Source of the DNA: an uncultured Actinomycetes bacterium
GTDB taxonomy: Bacteria > Actinomycetota > Actinomycetes > Nanopelagicales > Nanopelagicaceae
Direction: 5' to 3'
Length of the DNA: 45,993 bases
NCBI GenBank assembly: GCA_903919375.1
Contig: CAIXHZ010000035.1
Coordinates: 1 to 45,993, forward strand
The position numbers were made by a program, and so were the translations under genes. Below, one piece after another: positions 33,062 through 42,343 of the stretch (its first letter is position 1; every line of letters starts with the position of its first letter). A model generated the notes under the pieces. That model worked only from the letters and a program-made list of their open reading frames with translations. It was not told where the DNA came from and made no database searches.

Positions 33062-36000
33062 GGCTCGATCACCGTCCGCCCTTCAGATTGCAAGGGACAG
33101 AGTGCTTTAACAGCGCAGGTGCGACAGCGAGAATTGATGGTGGCGGTAAAGGTAGTAGCTGCCATTGCTTCGGCGCTGGCGATGATATCGGCGCGAACCG
33201 CATCAGGATCAATGACAGCTTGTTCGCGAATTGTCGCTTTGACTGCATCCCCACCCAAGAAGACAAGCTCGGCTCCGCCGGAATCCTGAGAAAGTGGTTT
33301 GTTATCAACGAGGAGATTCTTAAATCCGCCTTCAGTGACTGCCAATTGGTAGCCCTGTAGCTGCTTATGATCTTGTGCTTCGGTCACAGAAGTATCAGAA
33401 CCACCGCTCTTGAGGTCGACGATATAGACCAGTCCGTTAACATCAATTTCAATACGATCTGCGCTGCCAATTAATTTAGCTCGACCAATCGGAATTTCAA
33501 ATCGCTCTTCAACTCCAACTAGGGTGCGCCCATTGGAGTAATTTTTCTCGTGCCATGCAAAGAACTTGCTCAGTTTCCGAGTTGCTTCGCCAAATTCATA
33601 TTCGCGAACCCATCCAGTGTTGTTATTTATTAACTTCCAATTATCGGCTAGCCGCTCCTGGAGTTGATCAAAGGTCAAGCTCGGTTCTTTATGTAGGAGC
33701 GAAGCCAGCGCGTGAAGAGCTGTACCGATTAACTGGGCACTGGAATCACCATCGCGGCCACCGCTTCGTTCGATAAACCATTTGAGGCCACACTCCGAGA
33801 AACTCTCTAAATTGCTTGGTGAGACCAAGATAGTTGCGGTTGCTGGCTGCGCAGGATCGGTAGATGAAATCGGAGTCACGCCCAGCCAAGTATTGGGATT
33901 AGCGCTTTCAATCCCCGCAGCCGAAAGTGATGCTAAGAGCTTGGCTGCAACCTCAATCTTCTCTGGTGTGGGCGCACCAATTCCCATCGTGGTTCGGCGC
34001 AATTGCGCCACGAGTGCTTGAGTGGTGAGTGCTCTAGGCAATTCAAGTATTGCCGCTTCCTCGGAGGAGTGGCCATGAACAAATTCGAAGATCTCTTCGA
34101 AGTATGGTGATGGCTCGGAATCTTCCTGGCGATAAGCAGTAGCAATGACTTTGGACTTGGCTCGCGAAAGCGCCACATAGAGCAATCGACGTTCATCTTC
34201 GACCAGGGCGCTAGCCGCAGAAGCTTCGATCTCCTCGCGCGAAGTAAGACCACTGCGCAGTGCTTCGACCAATCGCTCAGAGCCTAAGAGTGATCCGCGC
34301 TGTCGCAAGTTCGGCCACGTGCCTTCTTGAAGACCCATCAACGCAACATGAGACCATTCCCGCCCCTTGGCAGAGTGAACGGTAAGAATCGAGACCACTT
34401 CTTCACGTAGCGCGCGGGCAGTAATGGCATCACCCAGGATTGTTTCGCCGAGAATTTGATTGATGAATTGTGATGGATCGGCATATGGCATGCGATCGGT
34501 AAATCGTCTAGCCGACTCAAAGAGCGTCATCATCGCATCAAGATCGCGATCGGCGGCGGCGCCTCGAACTCCACCGCGAAGTGCGCGATCGCGCCACGCG
34601 TTAGCTAAGTTTTCACCATCGAAACTCTTTGCACTAGACCAGATTGCCCACAAGAGATCCGAAACGTTCTTGCTCATGCGCAGCGCCTTTTCACCAGCGC
34701 GAATGAGATCGCCAATTCGAGCAAGTGGGGCGAAGAGCGGTGAATCTAGCGGCGCGATCGGATCCTTGATGTAATCAATGATGCTTTCCGTGGAGGTGCG
34801 CAGATCATCGGCCTCACGCTCCTTGCTTACTTCAACACGGATCTGTCGAAGCGTCAGCGCATCTGCCCCGCCAATCTCACTGCGAAGGAGTTCTTCGATG
34901 ATCTCCCAATTCTTTGGAGTCAGCGCAATCGAGCCCAAGGAGATCTGAGCAACGGTGAGAAATGGACGGATCGCGGGGTTTTCTGCCAGTGCCAGAGCCT
35001 GCGCATCAACATCGAGCGGAATTCCATTGAGAGCAAATGCACGAGATAGAGCTGCTACGCCCGATGCTGGAGAGCGCAAAATGACTGCCATTTCTGACCA
35101 TGGCACCCCATCGCGAAGGTGGGCGGTTCGGAAAGTGTGGGCGATGTAATTGGCGCAATCACTGGCACTCGCGAGTTTTACAGCGTCGATGGCTGACTTC
35201 AGGCCTTCAGGCGCAGCTAATTCAACTTTTTTGCGGGCCGGTGAACGCACTCTAAATCGTGAAGCTATATCAGCACTCAATTGATCGATTGCCGGCTCGC
35301 TTCGGAAATTGTGCTCTAAGAGAATGGAGGAGGCACCGATGGAATCTGCATAGCCGGCAATACCCTCGGGATCAGCCCCACGAAAACGACCAATGGCCGA
35401 GTCTGGATCGGCAAAGAGCGTGAGATCTTTGCCTGCAATCAGTGAGAGCAGCTGGCGTTGAGCGATATCGCTCTCGTGGAATTCATCGATATAGATCGCG
35501 CTAAAGCGATTGCGATACAAGAGAGCTAATGTGGCATCGCTGCGCAATTGATTGATTGCCTGCGAAATAATTGCGCTCGGGTCAATGCGAAGAGGCGTGC
35601 CCGGAACGCTGGCATAACGAAGGGCCATGACATTGTCATAGACTTCCCAAAATTTAGCCGCTGGCTCCCAATATTTCTCGCGCATGGATTGAGAAAGTTC
35701 GATCAGTTCTTGATAACTCATATTACGTTCGGATGCGCGGAGAATGAGATCGCGTAGCTCGCGCGCAAAGCCCCGGGTGTGAAGCGCAAGTTCGAGATCT
35801 TTTGGCCATGCAACGCCAGGACTATCTTCGGGATACTCGAGAAGTGAACGGATAAAGAGATCTTGTTCGGCGCCCGAAACTAGAACATAAGATGGTGAAT
35901 CCAGATCGCTCTTCTCATTAATAATAGAGAAAGCAAGTGAGTGGAATGTTCGAGCAATCGGTTCAAAAGCACTGAGCGTTGTGCGAAGTGCAATCTGATC

Positions 36001-36252
36001 GCGAATCTCTGATGCTCGTTCGCGACCATAAGCCACAATCAAGATGGAGTTGGGATTCATCCCCGCATTGATCCGAGAAACGACAGATTCCACAAGGGTC
36101 GCACTCTTGCCAGTCCCAGGGGCGCCATAAACAATCAGCGGTGAATGGGTAGCTCCAGCGCAATGCGCCAAGACCTGAGATTGGACGGCAGTCGGCTCGA
36201 AGGTCGAGGCGGCCTTCACCCGTCGAACCAGCGCGAACTCCCGTGATCCCAT
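33058..36252 (-). CDS. adnA: AdnA subunit of the AdnAB helicase-nuclease
   Basis: A 1064-residue partner of AdnB. It has its own UvrD-like motor (Walker A GAPGTGKSATL, motif II YIDEFHESD, ILTVHSAKGREWS, RRLLYVALSRAK) and a nuclease with GSADRIEIDVNG and IVDLKSGG. One Cys (FSECGLKW) some 215 residues before the end and three in CRTCAVKALC near the end should bind a 4Fe-4S cluster, as in AddB-type nucleases. Motif II has DEFH instead of DEYQD, so this motor is the divergent one. The start is uncertain: ATG 36252 is close to where homologues begin; TTG 36294 would add 14 residues. The gene precedes adnB, as in Rv3202c-Rv3201c. Confidence 0.92.
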   Translation of the reverse strand: MGSREFALVRRVKAASTFEPTAVQSQVLAHCAGATHSPLIVYGAPGTGKSATLVESVVSRINAGMNPNSILIVAYGRERASEIRDQIALRTTLSAFEPIARTFHSLAFSIINEKSDLDSPSYVLVSGAEQDLFIRSLLEYPEDSPGVAWPKDLELALHTRGFARELRDLILRASERNMSYQELIELSQSMREKYWEPAAKFWEVYDNVMALRYASVPGTPLRIDPSAIISQAINQLRSDATLALLYRNRFSAIYIDEFHESDIAQRQLLSLIAGKDLTLFADPDSAIGRFRGADPEGIAGYADSIGASSILLEHNFRSEPAIDQLSADIASRFRVRSPARKKVELAAPEGLKSAIDAVKLASASDCANYIAHTFRTAHLRDGVPWSEMAVILRSPASGVAALSRAFALNGIPLDVDAQALALAENPAIRPFLTVAQISLGSIALTPKNWEIIEELLRSEIGGADALTLRQIRVEVSKEREADDLRTSTESIIDYIKDPIAPLDSPLFAPLARIGDLIRAGEKALRMSKNVSDLLWAIWSSAKSFDGENLANAWRDRALRGGVRGAAADRDLDAMMTLFESARRFTDRMPYADPSQFINQILGETILGDAITARALREEVVSILTVHSAKGREWSHVALMGLQEGTWPNLRQRGSLLGSERLVEALRSGLTSREEIEASAASALVEDERRLLYVALSRAKSKVIATAYRQEDSEPSPYFEEIFEFVHGHSSEEAAILELPRALTTQALVAQLRRTTMGIGAPTPEKIEVAAKLLASLSAAGIESANPNTWLGVTPISSTDPAQPATATILVSPSNLESFSECGLKWFIERSGGRDGDSSAQLIGTALHALASLLHKEPSLTFDQLQERLADNWKLINNNTGWVREYEFGEATRKLSKFFAWHEKNYSNGRTLVGVEERFEIPIGRAKLIGSADRIEIDVNGLVYIVDLKSGGSDTSVTEAQDHKQLQGYQLAVTEGGFKNLLVDNKPLSQDSGGAELVFLGGDAVKATIREQAVIDPDAVRADIIASAEAMAATTFTATINSRCRTCAVKALCPLQSEGRTVIEP

Positions 36253-36303
36253 AGGGCTATCTAAACCAATGGGGCCGACAATTGCCTCCACCAACCCATG
36301 AAG

Positions 36304-36309
36304 TAGGCT
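36304..36309 (+). promoter_or_regulatory. putative -10 of the short secreted-peptide gene (leaderless)
   Basis: TAGGCT ends six bases before ATG 36316; no ribosome site is present. Confidence 0.5.
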
Positions 36310-36315
36310 TGATAA

Positions 36316-36555
36316 ATGAGGAAAAGCGGCCCTAACCGAGTTCTTAGACTCGTTATCAGCGCTCTCCTCCTCCTGACCAGCCTCGCTGCTCTTTCGACCA
36401 TAGCTCCAGCTGCAAGCGCTGCTCCCACCTCATCAGATTATTCACTGAGCTTTAATGGCACCAGCCAATATGCCGGTGTGGCCGACCAACAAATCATTCC
36501 CGCCTCAACATCTACGATGAATATCGTTGTATCTACCCGCGGTGGCAATCGCTAA
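36316..36555 (+). CDS. short secreted peptide, truncated LamG-like domain
   Basis: A 79-residue protein with a clear signal peptide: basic start (MRKSGPNRVLR), hydrophobic core (LVISALLLLTSLAAL), and an ASAAP cleavage region near residue 36. About 43 mature residues follow. DYSLSFNGTSQYAGVADQQ resembles the first two strands of LamG/concanavalin-like domains, which normally run to about 150 residues; here a stop follows after STRGGNR. It may be the remnant of a large surface protein cut by deletion, or a functional secreted peptide. Promoter, signal peptide and terminator are all intact. Confidence 0.6.
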   Translation: MRKSGPNRVLRLVISALLLLTSLAALSTIAPAASAAPTSSDYSLSFNGTSQYAGVADQQIIPASTSTMNIVVSTRGGNR

Positions 36556-36576
36556 CTCACTGAAGCTACTCCCATT

Positions 36577-36608
36577 AAAAAAGCCCCGCAGATTATCTCC
36601 GCGGGGCT
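36577..36608. terminator. terminator between typA and the secreted peptide gene
   Basis: The stem AGCCCCGC (36582-36589) with GCGGGGCT (36601-36608) has an 11-base loop. Six A on its left give the T run for typA on the minus strand; on the plus strand a weaker CTCTCTT follows. Confidence 0.83.
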
Positions 36609-36629
36609 CTCTTAATTACTTATCGGTGG

Positions 36630-38540
36630 CTATTCGCCGCTCTGATTGACCTTCTTGGCGCGGCCGACGTTACGGGCACGCTCATTCTGATCAAGGATTA
36701 CCTTACGAACACGAACGAACTTAGGTGTGACTTCTACGCACTCATCTTCGCGACAGAATTCAAGCGCCTGCTCGAGGTTGAGTAAACGTGGTGGAATGAT
36801 GCGGTTCGCATCATCGGCGCCCGATGAACGCATATTGGTGAGCTTCTTTTCGCGAACGATATTAACGTCCATATCTTCGGTACGAGAGTTCTCGCCGACA
36901 ATCATGCCTTCGTAGACTTCAGTTCCCACTTCGAGGAAGATCACGCCACGCTCCTGGACACCATCGACTGCATAAGCAGTGACGGTTCCGCGGCGGTCTG
37001 CGACAAGTGATCCGCTCAAACGGGTGCGGATTTCACCGCTCCAGTTCTCGTAACCATCGAAGACGTGGTGAATAAGTCCGGTTCCACGAGTTTCGGTAAG
37101 GAACTCGGTACGGAATCCAATAAGTCCACGTGATGGGACCTTGTAATCCATACGAATCCAGCCAGTACCGTGGTTCACCATTTGTTCCATGCGGCCCTTA
37201 CGAAGTGCCATGAGCTGAGTGACAACACCGAGATAATCCTCAGGAATATCAACGGTCAAACGCTCCATTGGCTCCTGCAGCTTGCCGTCGACCATCTTTA
37301 CAACAACTTGTGGCTTTCCGACAGTGAGTTCGAAGCTTTCGCGACGCATCATTTCTACAAGCACAGCGAGCTGAAGTTCGCCGCGGCCCTGGACTTCCCA
37401 AGTATCTGGGCGGTCAGTATTAACGACGCGAAGCGAGACGTTACCGATCAATTCTGCATCCAAGCGGTTCTTTACTTGGCGAGCGGTAAGCATCTTTCCT
37501 TCTTGACCAGCAAGAGGAGAAGTATTGATACCGATGGTCATCGAAATTGATGGCTCATCAACGGTGATCAATGGAAGTGCGTGTGGACGCTCGAGATCGG
37601 CAAGGGTCTCGCCCAAGGTAATGGTTTCGATACCAGCAATAGCGACGATATCGCCAGGACCAGCTTCTGTTGCAGGAACACGTGTGAGTCCATCGGTGAT
37701 CAAGAGTTCTGAAATCTTCACGCGCTCGGAAGTTCCGTCAGTCTTCATCCACATGACGTTCTCGCCCTTTTTGATGACGCCTTCGCGGATACGGCAGAGT
37801 GCGAGACGACCTAGATAAGGAGAGGAGTCGAGGTTGGTGACGTGTGCCTGGAGTGGTGCACCCTCGTGATAGACCGGTGCTGGAATGGTATTGAAGATAA
37901 CTTCAAAGAGCGCATCCAAGTTTTCGCGATCTGGCATGACGCCATTCTCAGGACGTGTCATCGATGCGCGACCAGCTTTAGCTGATGCATAGACAACGGG
38001 GAATTCAATCTGCTCATCATTAGCATCGAGATCGAGGAAGAGACCGTAAGCCTCATCGACAACTTCTGGAATACGTGAGTCAGGGCGATCAACTTTGTTG
38101 ATGACCAAAATGACGGGGAGGTTCTTCTCCAGTGCCTTACGGAGTACGAAGCGAGTTTGAGGAAGTGGGCCTTCCGATGCATCGACGAGAAGGATTACGC
38201 CATCGACCATTTCAAGTCCGCGCTCTACTTCGCCACCGAAGTCGGCGTGGCCTGGTGTATCAATAATGTTTACAGTCTGCGCACCGCGACGGATCGAGGT
38301 GTTCTTCGCAAGAATGGTAATTCCCTTTTCGCGTTCGAGGTCCATCGAGTCCATGACGCGATCGCGGTCTTCGCCCTCTTTCTGGTGCTCAGTAAAGGCA
38401 CCGGACTGGGTCAACATCGCATCGACCAGAGTGGTCTTGCCATGGTCCACGTGAGCAATAATCGCCACATTTCGAAGGTCATCGCGCTTCTTGAGTTCGC
38501 CAGTTATATATGGGCTCTTCTCGTACTTAATTTTTGTCAT
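36630..38540 (-). CDS. typA: ribosome-associated GTPase TypA/BipA
   Basis: A 636-residue translational GTPase that binds the ribosome and helps assembly and growth under stress. G motifs: [34 protein letters not shown]-like domains follow, with the BipA-type C-terminal region ending in [14 protein letters not shown]. The ATG shares its A with the ychF stop (TAATG at 38538-38542), so translation is coupled to ychF. The length is typical. Confidence 0.97.
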   Translation of the reverse strand: MTKIKYEKSPYITGELKKRDDLRNVAIIAHVDHGKTTLVDAMLTQSGAFTEHQKEGEDRDRVMDSMDLEREKGITILAKNTSIRRGAQTVNIIDTPGHADFGGEVERGLEMVDGVILLVDASEGPLPQTRFVLRKALEKNLPVILVINKVDRPDSRIPEVVDEAYGLFLDLDANDEQIEFPVVYASAKAGRASMTRPENGVMPDRENLDALFEVIFNTIPAPVYHEGAPLQAHVTNLDSSPYLGRLALCRIREGVIKKGENVMWMKTDGTSERVKISELLITDGLTRVPATEAGPGDIVAIAGIETITLGETLADLERPHALPLITVDEPSISMTIGINTSPLAGQEGKMLTARQVKNRLDAELIGNVSLRVVNTDRPDTWEVQGRGELQLAVLVEMMRRESFELTVGKPQVVVKMVDGKLQEPMERLTVDIPEDYLGVVTQLMALRKGRMEQMVNHGTGWIRMDYKVPSRGLIGFRTEFLTETRGTGLIHHVFDGYENWSGEIRTRLSGSLVADRRGTVTAYAVDGVQERGVIFLEVGTEVYEGMIVGENSRTEDMDVNIVREKKLTNMRSSGADDANRIIPPRLLNLEQALEFCREDECVEVTPKFVRVRKVILDQNERARNVGRAKKVNQSGE

Positions 38541-39625
38541 TAGTTATTAAACCTAAATTCCACTACATCGCCATCGGACATTACATATTCCTTGCCTTCC
38601 ATACGGGCCTTGCCCTTGGCCTTCGCTTCCGCGACAGAGCCAGCAGCAACTAAATCATCAAAGGAGATGACTTCGGCCTTAATGAAACCTTTTTGGAAAT
38701 CGCTATGGATGACACCAGCAGCAACGGGTGCGGTATCTCCTTTATGGATTGTCCAGGCGCGGGTCTCTTTTGGACCCGCCGTGAGATAAGTCTGTAAACC
38801 AAGTGTGTTGAATCCAACGCGTGCCAAAGTCTTGAGACCAGGTTCTTCTAATCCGATCGCTTGCAAGAGTTCAAGTGCATCGGCATCGTCGAGTTCGGAT
38901 AATTCAGCTTCTGTCTTTGCGTCTAGGAAGATCGCTTCAGCCGGGGCAATCATTGCTTGCAACTTCGCCCGAAGTGTTTGATCGCTGAGTTCAGAGGCAT
39001 CAACATTGAAAACATAGAGGAATGGCTTGGCAGTCAGGAGGTGTAATTCGTAGAGCGCCTCCAAATCAACTTTCGATGCTGAGAGCAACTTTCCTTCATT
39101 CAAAACTTTTTGCGCTTCGAGCGCGGCTGCCAAAACTGGCGCCTTCTCTTTGGCAACGCGCGCCTCTTTTTCTAGACGAGGTAGCGCCTTTTCAATTGTC
39201 TGCAAATCTGCGAGCGCAAGTTCGGTATTAATAACTTCGATATCCGATGCTGGGTCAACGAACTCAGCGGTGCGCTCACCTTCGCGCGTGACGTTTTCAT
39301 CGTTAAAGACGCGGATGACTTGGCAGATTGCATCGGTCTCGCGAATATTTTGTAAGAACTTATTGCCCAGGCCCGCGCCTTCTGAGGCACCCTTCACAAT
39401 TCCAGCGATATCCACGAAGGAGACAACGGCAGGCAAGATCTTCTCAGAGCCGAAGATGCCAGCGAGAACAGGAAGTCGGTCATCGGGAACGCCGACCGTT
39501 CCGACGTTCGGCTCGATGGTGGCGAAGGGGTAATTGGCAGCCAAGACGTTGTTCTTGGTCAAGGCGTTAAAAAGGGTCGATTTACCCACGTTGGGCAGTC
39601 CGACAATTCCGATTGATAGGCTCAC
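38540..39625 (-). CDS. ychF: redox-regulated ATPase YchF (OLA1 type)
   Basis: A 361-residue Obg-family P-loop protein that binds ATP and the ribosome. [14 protein letters not shown] (G1), [21 protein letters not shown] (G3 and the adjacent loop) and a C-terminal TGS domain ([27 protein letters not shown]) are clear. The position that gives YchF its ATP preference, NxxE, reads NVDA here (FNVDASEL). The start is GTG without a good ribosome site; TAGGCT lies nine bases upstream. It is divergent from rmuC across 51 bases. Confidence 0.95.
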   Translation of the reverse strand: MSLSIGIVGLPNVGKSTLFNALTKNNVLAANYPFATIEPNVGTVGVPDDRLPVLAGIFGSEKILPAVVSFVDIAGIVKGASEGAGLGNKFLQNIRETDAICQVIRVFNDENVTREGERTAEFVDPASDIEVINTELALADLQTIEKALPRLEKEARVAKEKAPVLAAALEAQKVLNEGKLLSASKVDLEALYELHLLTAKPFLYVFNVDASELSDQTLRAKLQAMIAPAEAIFLDAKTEAELSELDDADALELLQAIGLEEPGLKTLARVGFNTLGLQTYLTAGPKETRAWTIHKGDTAPVAAGVIHSDFQKGFIKAEVISFDDLVAAGSVAEAKAKGKARMEGKEYVMSDGDVVEFRFNN

Positions 39626-39676
39626 GAGGAGTAGAGCCTACGCGTAATTGTCAGTGCCTCCTGCCACCATAGGCAC

Positions 39677-40897
39677 ATGAACCAGATTTCAGGCGTAATC
39701 ATCGGAATAATTCTTGGGCTCGGCCTCGGATTTCTCATCGGAAAGCTCGTTTCGGCCAATAAAGCGGCCGAAAGTGGCGCCACCACCCTTGCCCTGAATG
39801 AGGCCCTCACACAAGAACGAGAGCGAGCCAAACTCCTCTCCGAACAGCTCGCCCAATTGCGCAGCGAGGAGAGCGAGAAAGTTCGCCTCGATGAAGGACT
39901 TAAAGCGGTCACAACGTCCATGAAGACTCTGGCCGAACAGGCACAAGCCGCTGAGATCAAACGCGCCGAAGCCGAGAGCGCCATGAAAGCGCAGATCGAC
40001 CATATGAAACTCGGTAATGAGACCCTGCTTCGCGAAACTACAAAACTTGCTGGAGCGCTCTCTAATTCACAGACCCGGGGCAAGTATGGCGAAGCCCAAC
40101 TGGAAATGATTCTCGAAAACTCTGGCTTAAAAGAGAACGTTCACTTCTTCAAACAAGATTACCAAGTTCGTGAAAGCGTCGGTAGCAAAGAGATTAGCAA
40201 GCCCGATATTCGCATCGCCATTCCTGGTGGTAGCGAGATTTATATCGACTCCAAATTCCCATTCGATCGCTTCCTTGAAGCAGTTGTCGAAAAAGATCCA
40301 GCACTCAAGGCCGAGCTCATGGCCCAACATGCCAAAGATCTCTTAGGACACGTCACCGCACTTGCCAAGCGCGGCTATCAAGAAGGACAGAACTCTCCAG
40401 ACTATGTCGTTCTCTTTGCACCCTTCGAATCAATTCTTAGCGAGGCGCTAGAAGTAGACCCACTTCTCCTTCACAAGGCATTTGAAAAGGGCGTCACCAT
40501 CGCTACTCCCACAACTATGATGGCCCTACTTCGTACCGTTGCTTATGTCTTTAGCCAATCGGATATGGCACATAATGCAAGTGCAATTAAGGAGCTTGCC
40601 GGCGAACTCATTAAGCGCATCGGCAAAGTCCACGGAAAGATTGCCACTTTAGGTGATCGTATTAAATCCACAGAACGCGCCTTCAATGAACTGATCGCTA
40701 GCTCGGAAGAAAATATGCTTCGCCCGGCCAAGAAGATGGTGGCGTTGGGCGTTCCCTCTAAAGGCAAACTCTCAGCAACTACTCCCATCGATGATGAGGT
40801 CCGTCAATTAAAGGCGAAGAGCGGTAACGAACTCGATCTCTCCATCGATGATGGCGACGAGGATGAATCTTTCGACGATTTAGAGGAGAATAATTAA
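39677..40897 (+). CDS. rmuC: DNA recombination protein RmuC
   Basis: A 406-residue protein of the RmuC family, thought to limit inversions at short repeats and to have a nuclease-like core. An N-terminal membrane helix (about 5-24) is followed by a coiled coil (about 30-120, rich in Glu, Lys and Ala). The core then has RGKYGEAQLEMILENSGL, KPDIRIAIPGG and YIDSKFPFDRF. The C terminus is acidic (DDGDEDESFDDLEEN). No strong ribosome site precedes the ATG. The next gene begins on the base after its stop. Confidence 0.92.
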   Translation: MNQISGVIIGIILGLGLGFLIGKLVSANKAAESGATTLALNEALTQERERAKLLSEQLAQLRSEESEKVRLDEGLKAVTTSMKTLAEQAQAAEIKRAEAESAMKAQIDHMKLGNETLLRETTKLAGALSNSQTRGKYGEAQLEMILENSGLKENVHFFKQDYQVRESVGSKEISKPDIRIAIPGGSEIYIDSKFPFDRFLEAVVEKDPALKAELMAQHAKDLLGHVTALAKRGYQEGQNSPDYVVLFAPFESILSEALEVDPLLLHKAFEKGVTIATPTTMMALLRTVAYVFSQSDMAHNASAIKELAGELIKRIGKVHGKIATLGDRIKSTERAFNELIASSEENMLRPAKKMVALGVPSKGKLSATTPIDDEVRQLKAKSGNELDLSIDDGDEDESFDDLEENN

Positions 40898-41341
40898 ATG
40901 AGCACGATGACAACTAAGGCGATCGCCCTTCCCAAGAAGCCACTTACTGGCCCCGGCCTCACCGTACCTGGCGTTGTCATTCTCCAATTTCTCATCATCT
41001 TCCTCTTCGAAGCCTTTGAATTCGCCTTCACCAAGGTCGGGCTCTTCACAGGAATCGCTATTCTGATTTCCATTGGTGGCGGCCTCTATCTCGGTCGCAC
41101 CGGCACATCACTTGCCATTGCCGTTAATCCACCGCTCGCATTCTTCTTCTCCACCATTCTTCTCATGGTGACCATCGGCGGAGTCGGGCTACACGTCACA
41201 AAGATCGGCCTTGATCTCGTAACCAGTCTTTCAGGAGTTGCGCCTTACTTAATTACCGGCGCAGTTATCGCTTGGATCGCACACTTCACACTTGCAGTGC
41301 GCAACCGCCCATCACGTTTACGAGCAGAGTCAGCCGAATAA
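40898..41341 (+). CDS. DUF6542-like membrane protein
   Basis: A 147-residue protein with about four membrane helices (near 25-40, 47-66, 78-97, 112-132) and a basic C terminus (RNRPSRLRAE). The N-terminal LTGPGLTVPGVV and a central NPPLAFF match the small actinobacterial DUF6542 proteins found between rmuC and ispH. The ATG directly follows the rmuC stop; AGGAG lies within the last rmuC codons, so the two are one operon. It converges on ispH with one base between stops. The function is unknown. Confidence 0.75.
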   Translation: MSTMTTKAIALPKKPLTGPGLTVPGVVILQFLIIFLFEAFEFAFTKVGLFTGIAILISIGGGLYLGRTGTSLAIAVNPPLAFFFSTILLMVTIGGVGLHVTKIGLDLVTSLSGVAPYLITGAVIAWIAHFTLAVRNRPSRLRAESAE

Positions 41342-41342
41342 T

Positions 41343-42305
41343 TTAAACCTTACCCGCTGCCTTCATTTCGCGGCGAAGCTCTTGCGGCATGGCAAAGGTC
41401 AAATGCTCTTCCATGGCAGTGACTTCTTCAACATTGCCAAAGCCTCGCTCGGCTAGCCAAATCAAAAGGTCACGTACCAAAATCTCAGGCACTGATGCTC
41501 CGCTACTCACGCCAACCGTAGTAACACCTTCGAGCCACTCTTCTTTTGCCTCAGTTGCAAAGTCGATCAAGTAGGCAGCTTTAGCTCCATATTCGAGTGA
41601 GACTTCTACTAAACGAACTGAGTTCGATGAATTTGTCGATCCAACAACAAGCACTAAATCAGCCTGGGGCGCGATCTGCTTAATTGCAACTTGACGATTT
41701 TGGGTGGCATAGCAAATGTCATCACTAGGTGGATCCATCAAATTAGGGAAGCGCTTGCGTAGCGCGGCAACAGTGGTGAGAGTTTCATCAACGCTGAGTG
41801 TGGTCTGCGAGAGCCACGCAACCTTATTTTCATCACGGACTTGAATATCATCGATACCGTCAAGGCCATCGACCAAAATGACATTGTTAGGCGCTTCACC
41901 CGCTGTGCCTTCAACTTCTTCATGGCCTTCATGTCCGATTAACAAAATATCGAGATCATCAGCTGCGAATCGTTTTACTTCGTGGTGAACTTTAGTGACG
42001 AGTGGACAGGTCGCATCGATAGTGCGAAGGCCGCGGGCAGCGGCAGATTCGTGGACCGCAGGTGAAACACCATGCGCCGAGAAGACCACAGTTGCACCTT
42101 CAGGAACTTCTTCGTTCTCTTTAACAAAAATAACGCCACGGGCTTCCAAGGTGGTGACCACATGCTTATTGTGAACAATCTCTTTGCGAACATAGACCGG
42201 CGCACCATAGAGCTCAAGTGTCTTTTCCACGGTGACAACGGCGCGATCCACGCCCGCGCAATAGCCACGAGGGGCTGCCAGAAGGACACGCTTCTCTGAA
42301 CTCAT
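41343..42305 (-). CDS. ispH: 4-hydroxy-3-methylbut-2-enyl diphosphate reductase
   Basis: A 320-residue iron-sulfur enzyme, the last step of the MEP path to isoprenoid precursors. The three cluster cysteines are seen in [11 protein letters not shown] (Cys16), [11 protein letters not shown] and [11 protein letters not shown]; the substrate residues include HNKHVV, SAHGVSP and [12 protein letters not shown]. The length is typical. TAGAGT ends six bases before the ATG and there is no ribosome site that would explain the start better, although AGGAG is present on the other strand only. It is divergent from xseA across 38 bases. Confidence 0.96.
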   Translation of the reverse strand: MSSEKRVLLAAPRGYCAGVDRAVVTVEKTLELYGAPVYVRKEIVHNKHVVTTLEARGVIFVKENEEVPEGATVVFSAHGVSPAVHESAAARGLRTIDATCPLVTKVHHEVKRFAADDLDILLIGHEGHEEVEGTAGEAPNNVILVDGLDGIDDIQVRDENKVAWLSQTTLSVDETLTTVAALRKRFPNLMDPPSDDICYATQNRQVAIKQIAPQADLVLVVGSTNSSNSVRLVEVSLEYGAKAAYLIDFATEAKEEWLEGVTTVGVSSGASVPEILVRDLLIWLAERGFGNVEEVTAMEEHLTFAMPQELRREMKAAGKV

Positions 42306-42311
42306 AGGAGA

Positions 42312-42317
42312 ACTCTA
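42312..42317 (-). promoter_or_regulatory. putative -10 of ispH (leaderless)
   Basis: TAGAGT on the minus strand ends six bases before ATG 42305. Its -35 would fall on the xseA -10 element. Confidence 0.5.
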
Positions 42318-42331
42318 ATAGGTACGGCCAA

Positions 42332-42337
42332 TATGCT
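42332..42337 (+). promoter_or_regulatory. putative -10 of xseA (leaderless)
   Basis: TATGCT ends six bases before ATG 42344. With a normal spacer its -35 would fall on the ispH -10 element. Confidence 0.5.
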
Positions 42338-42343
42338 CTTCCC

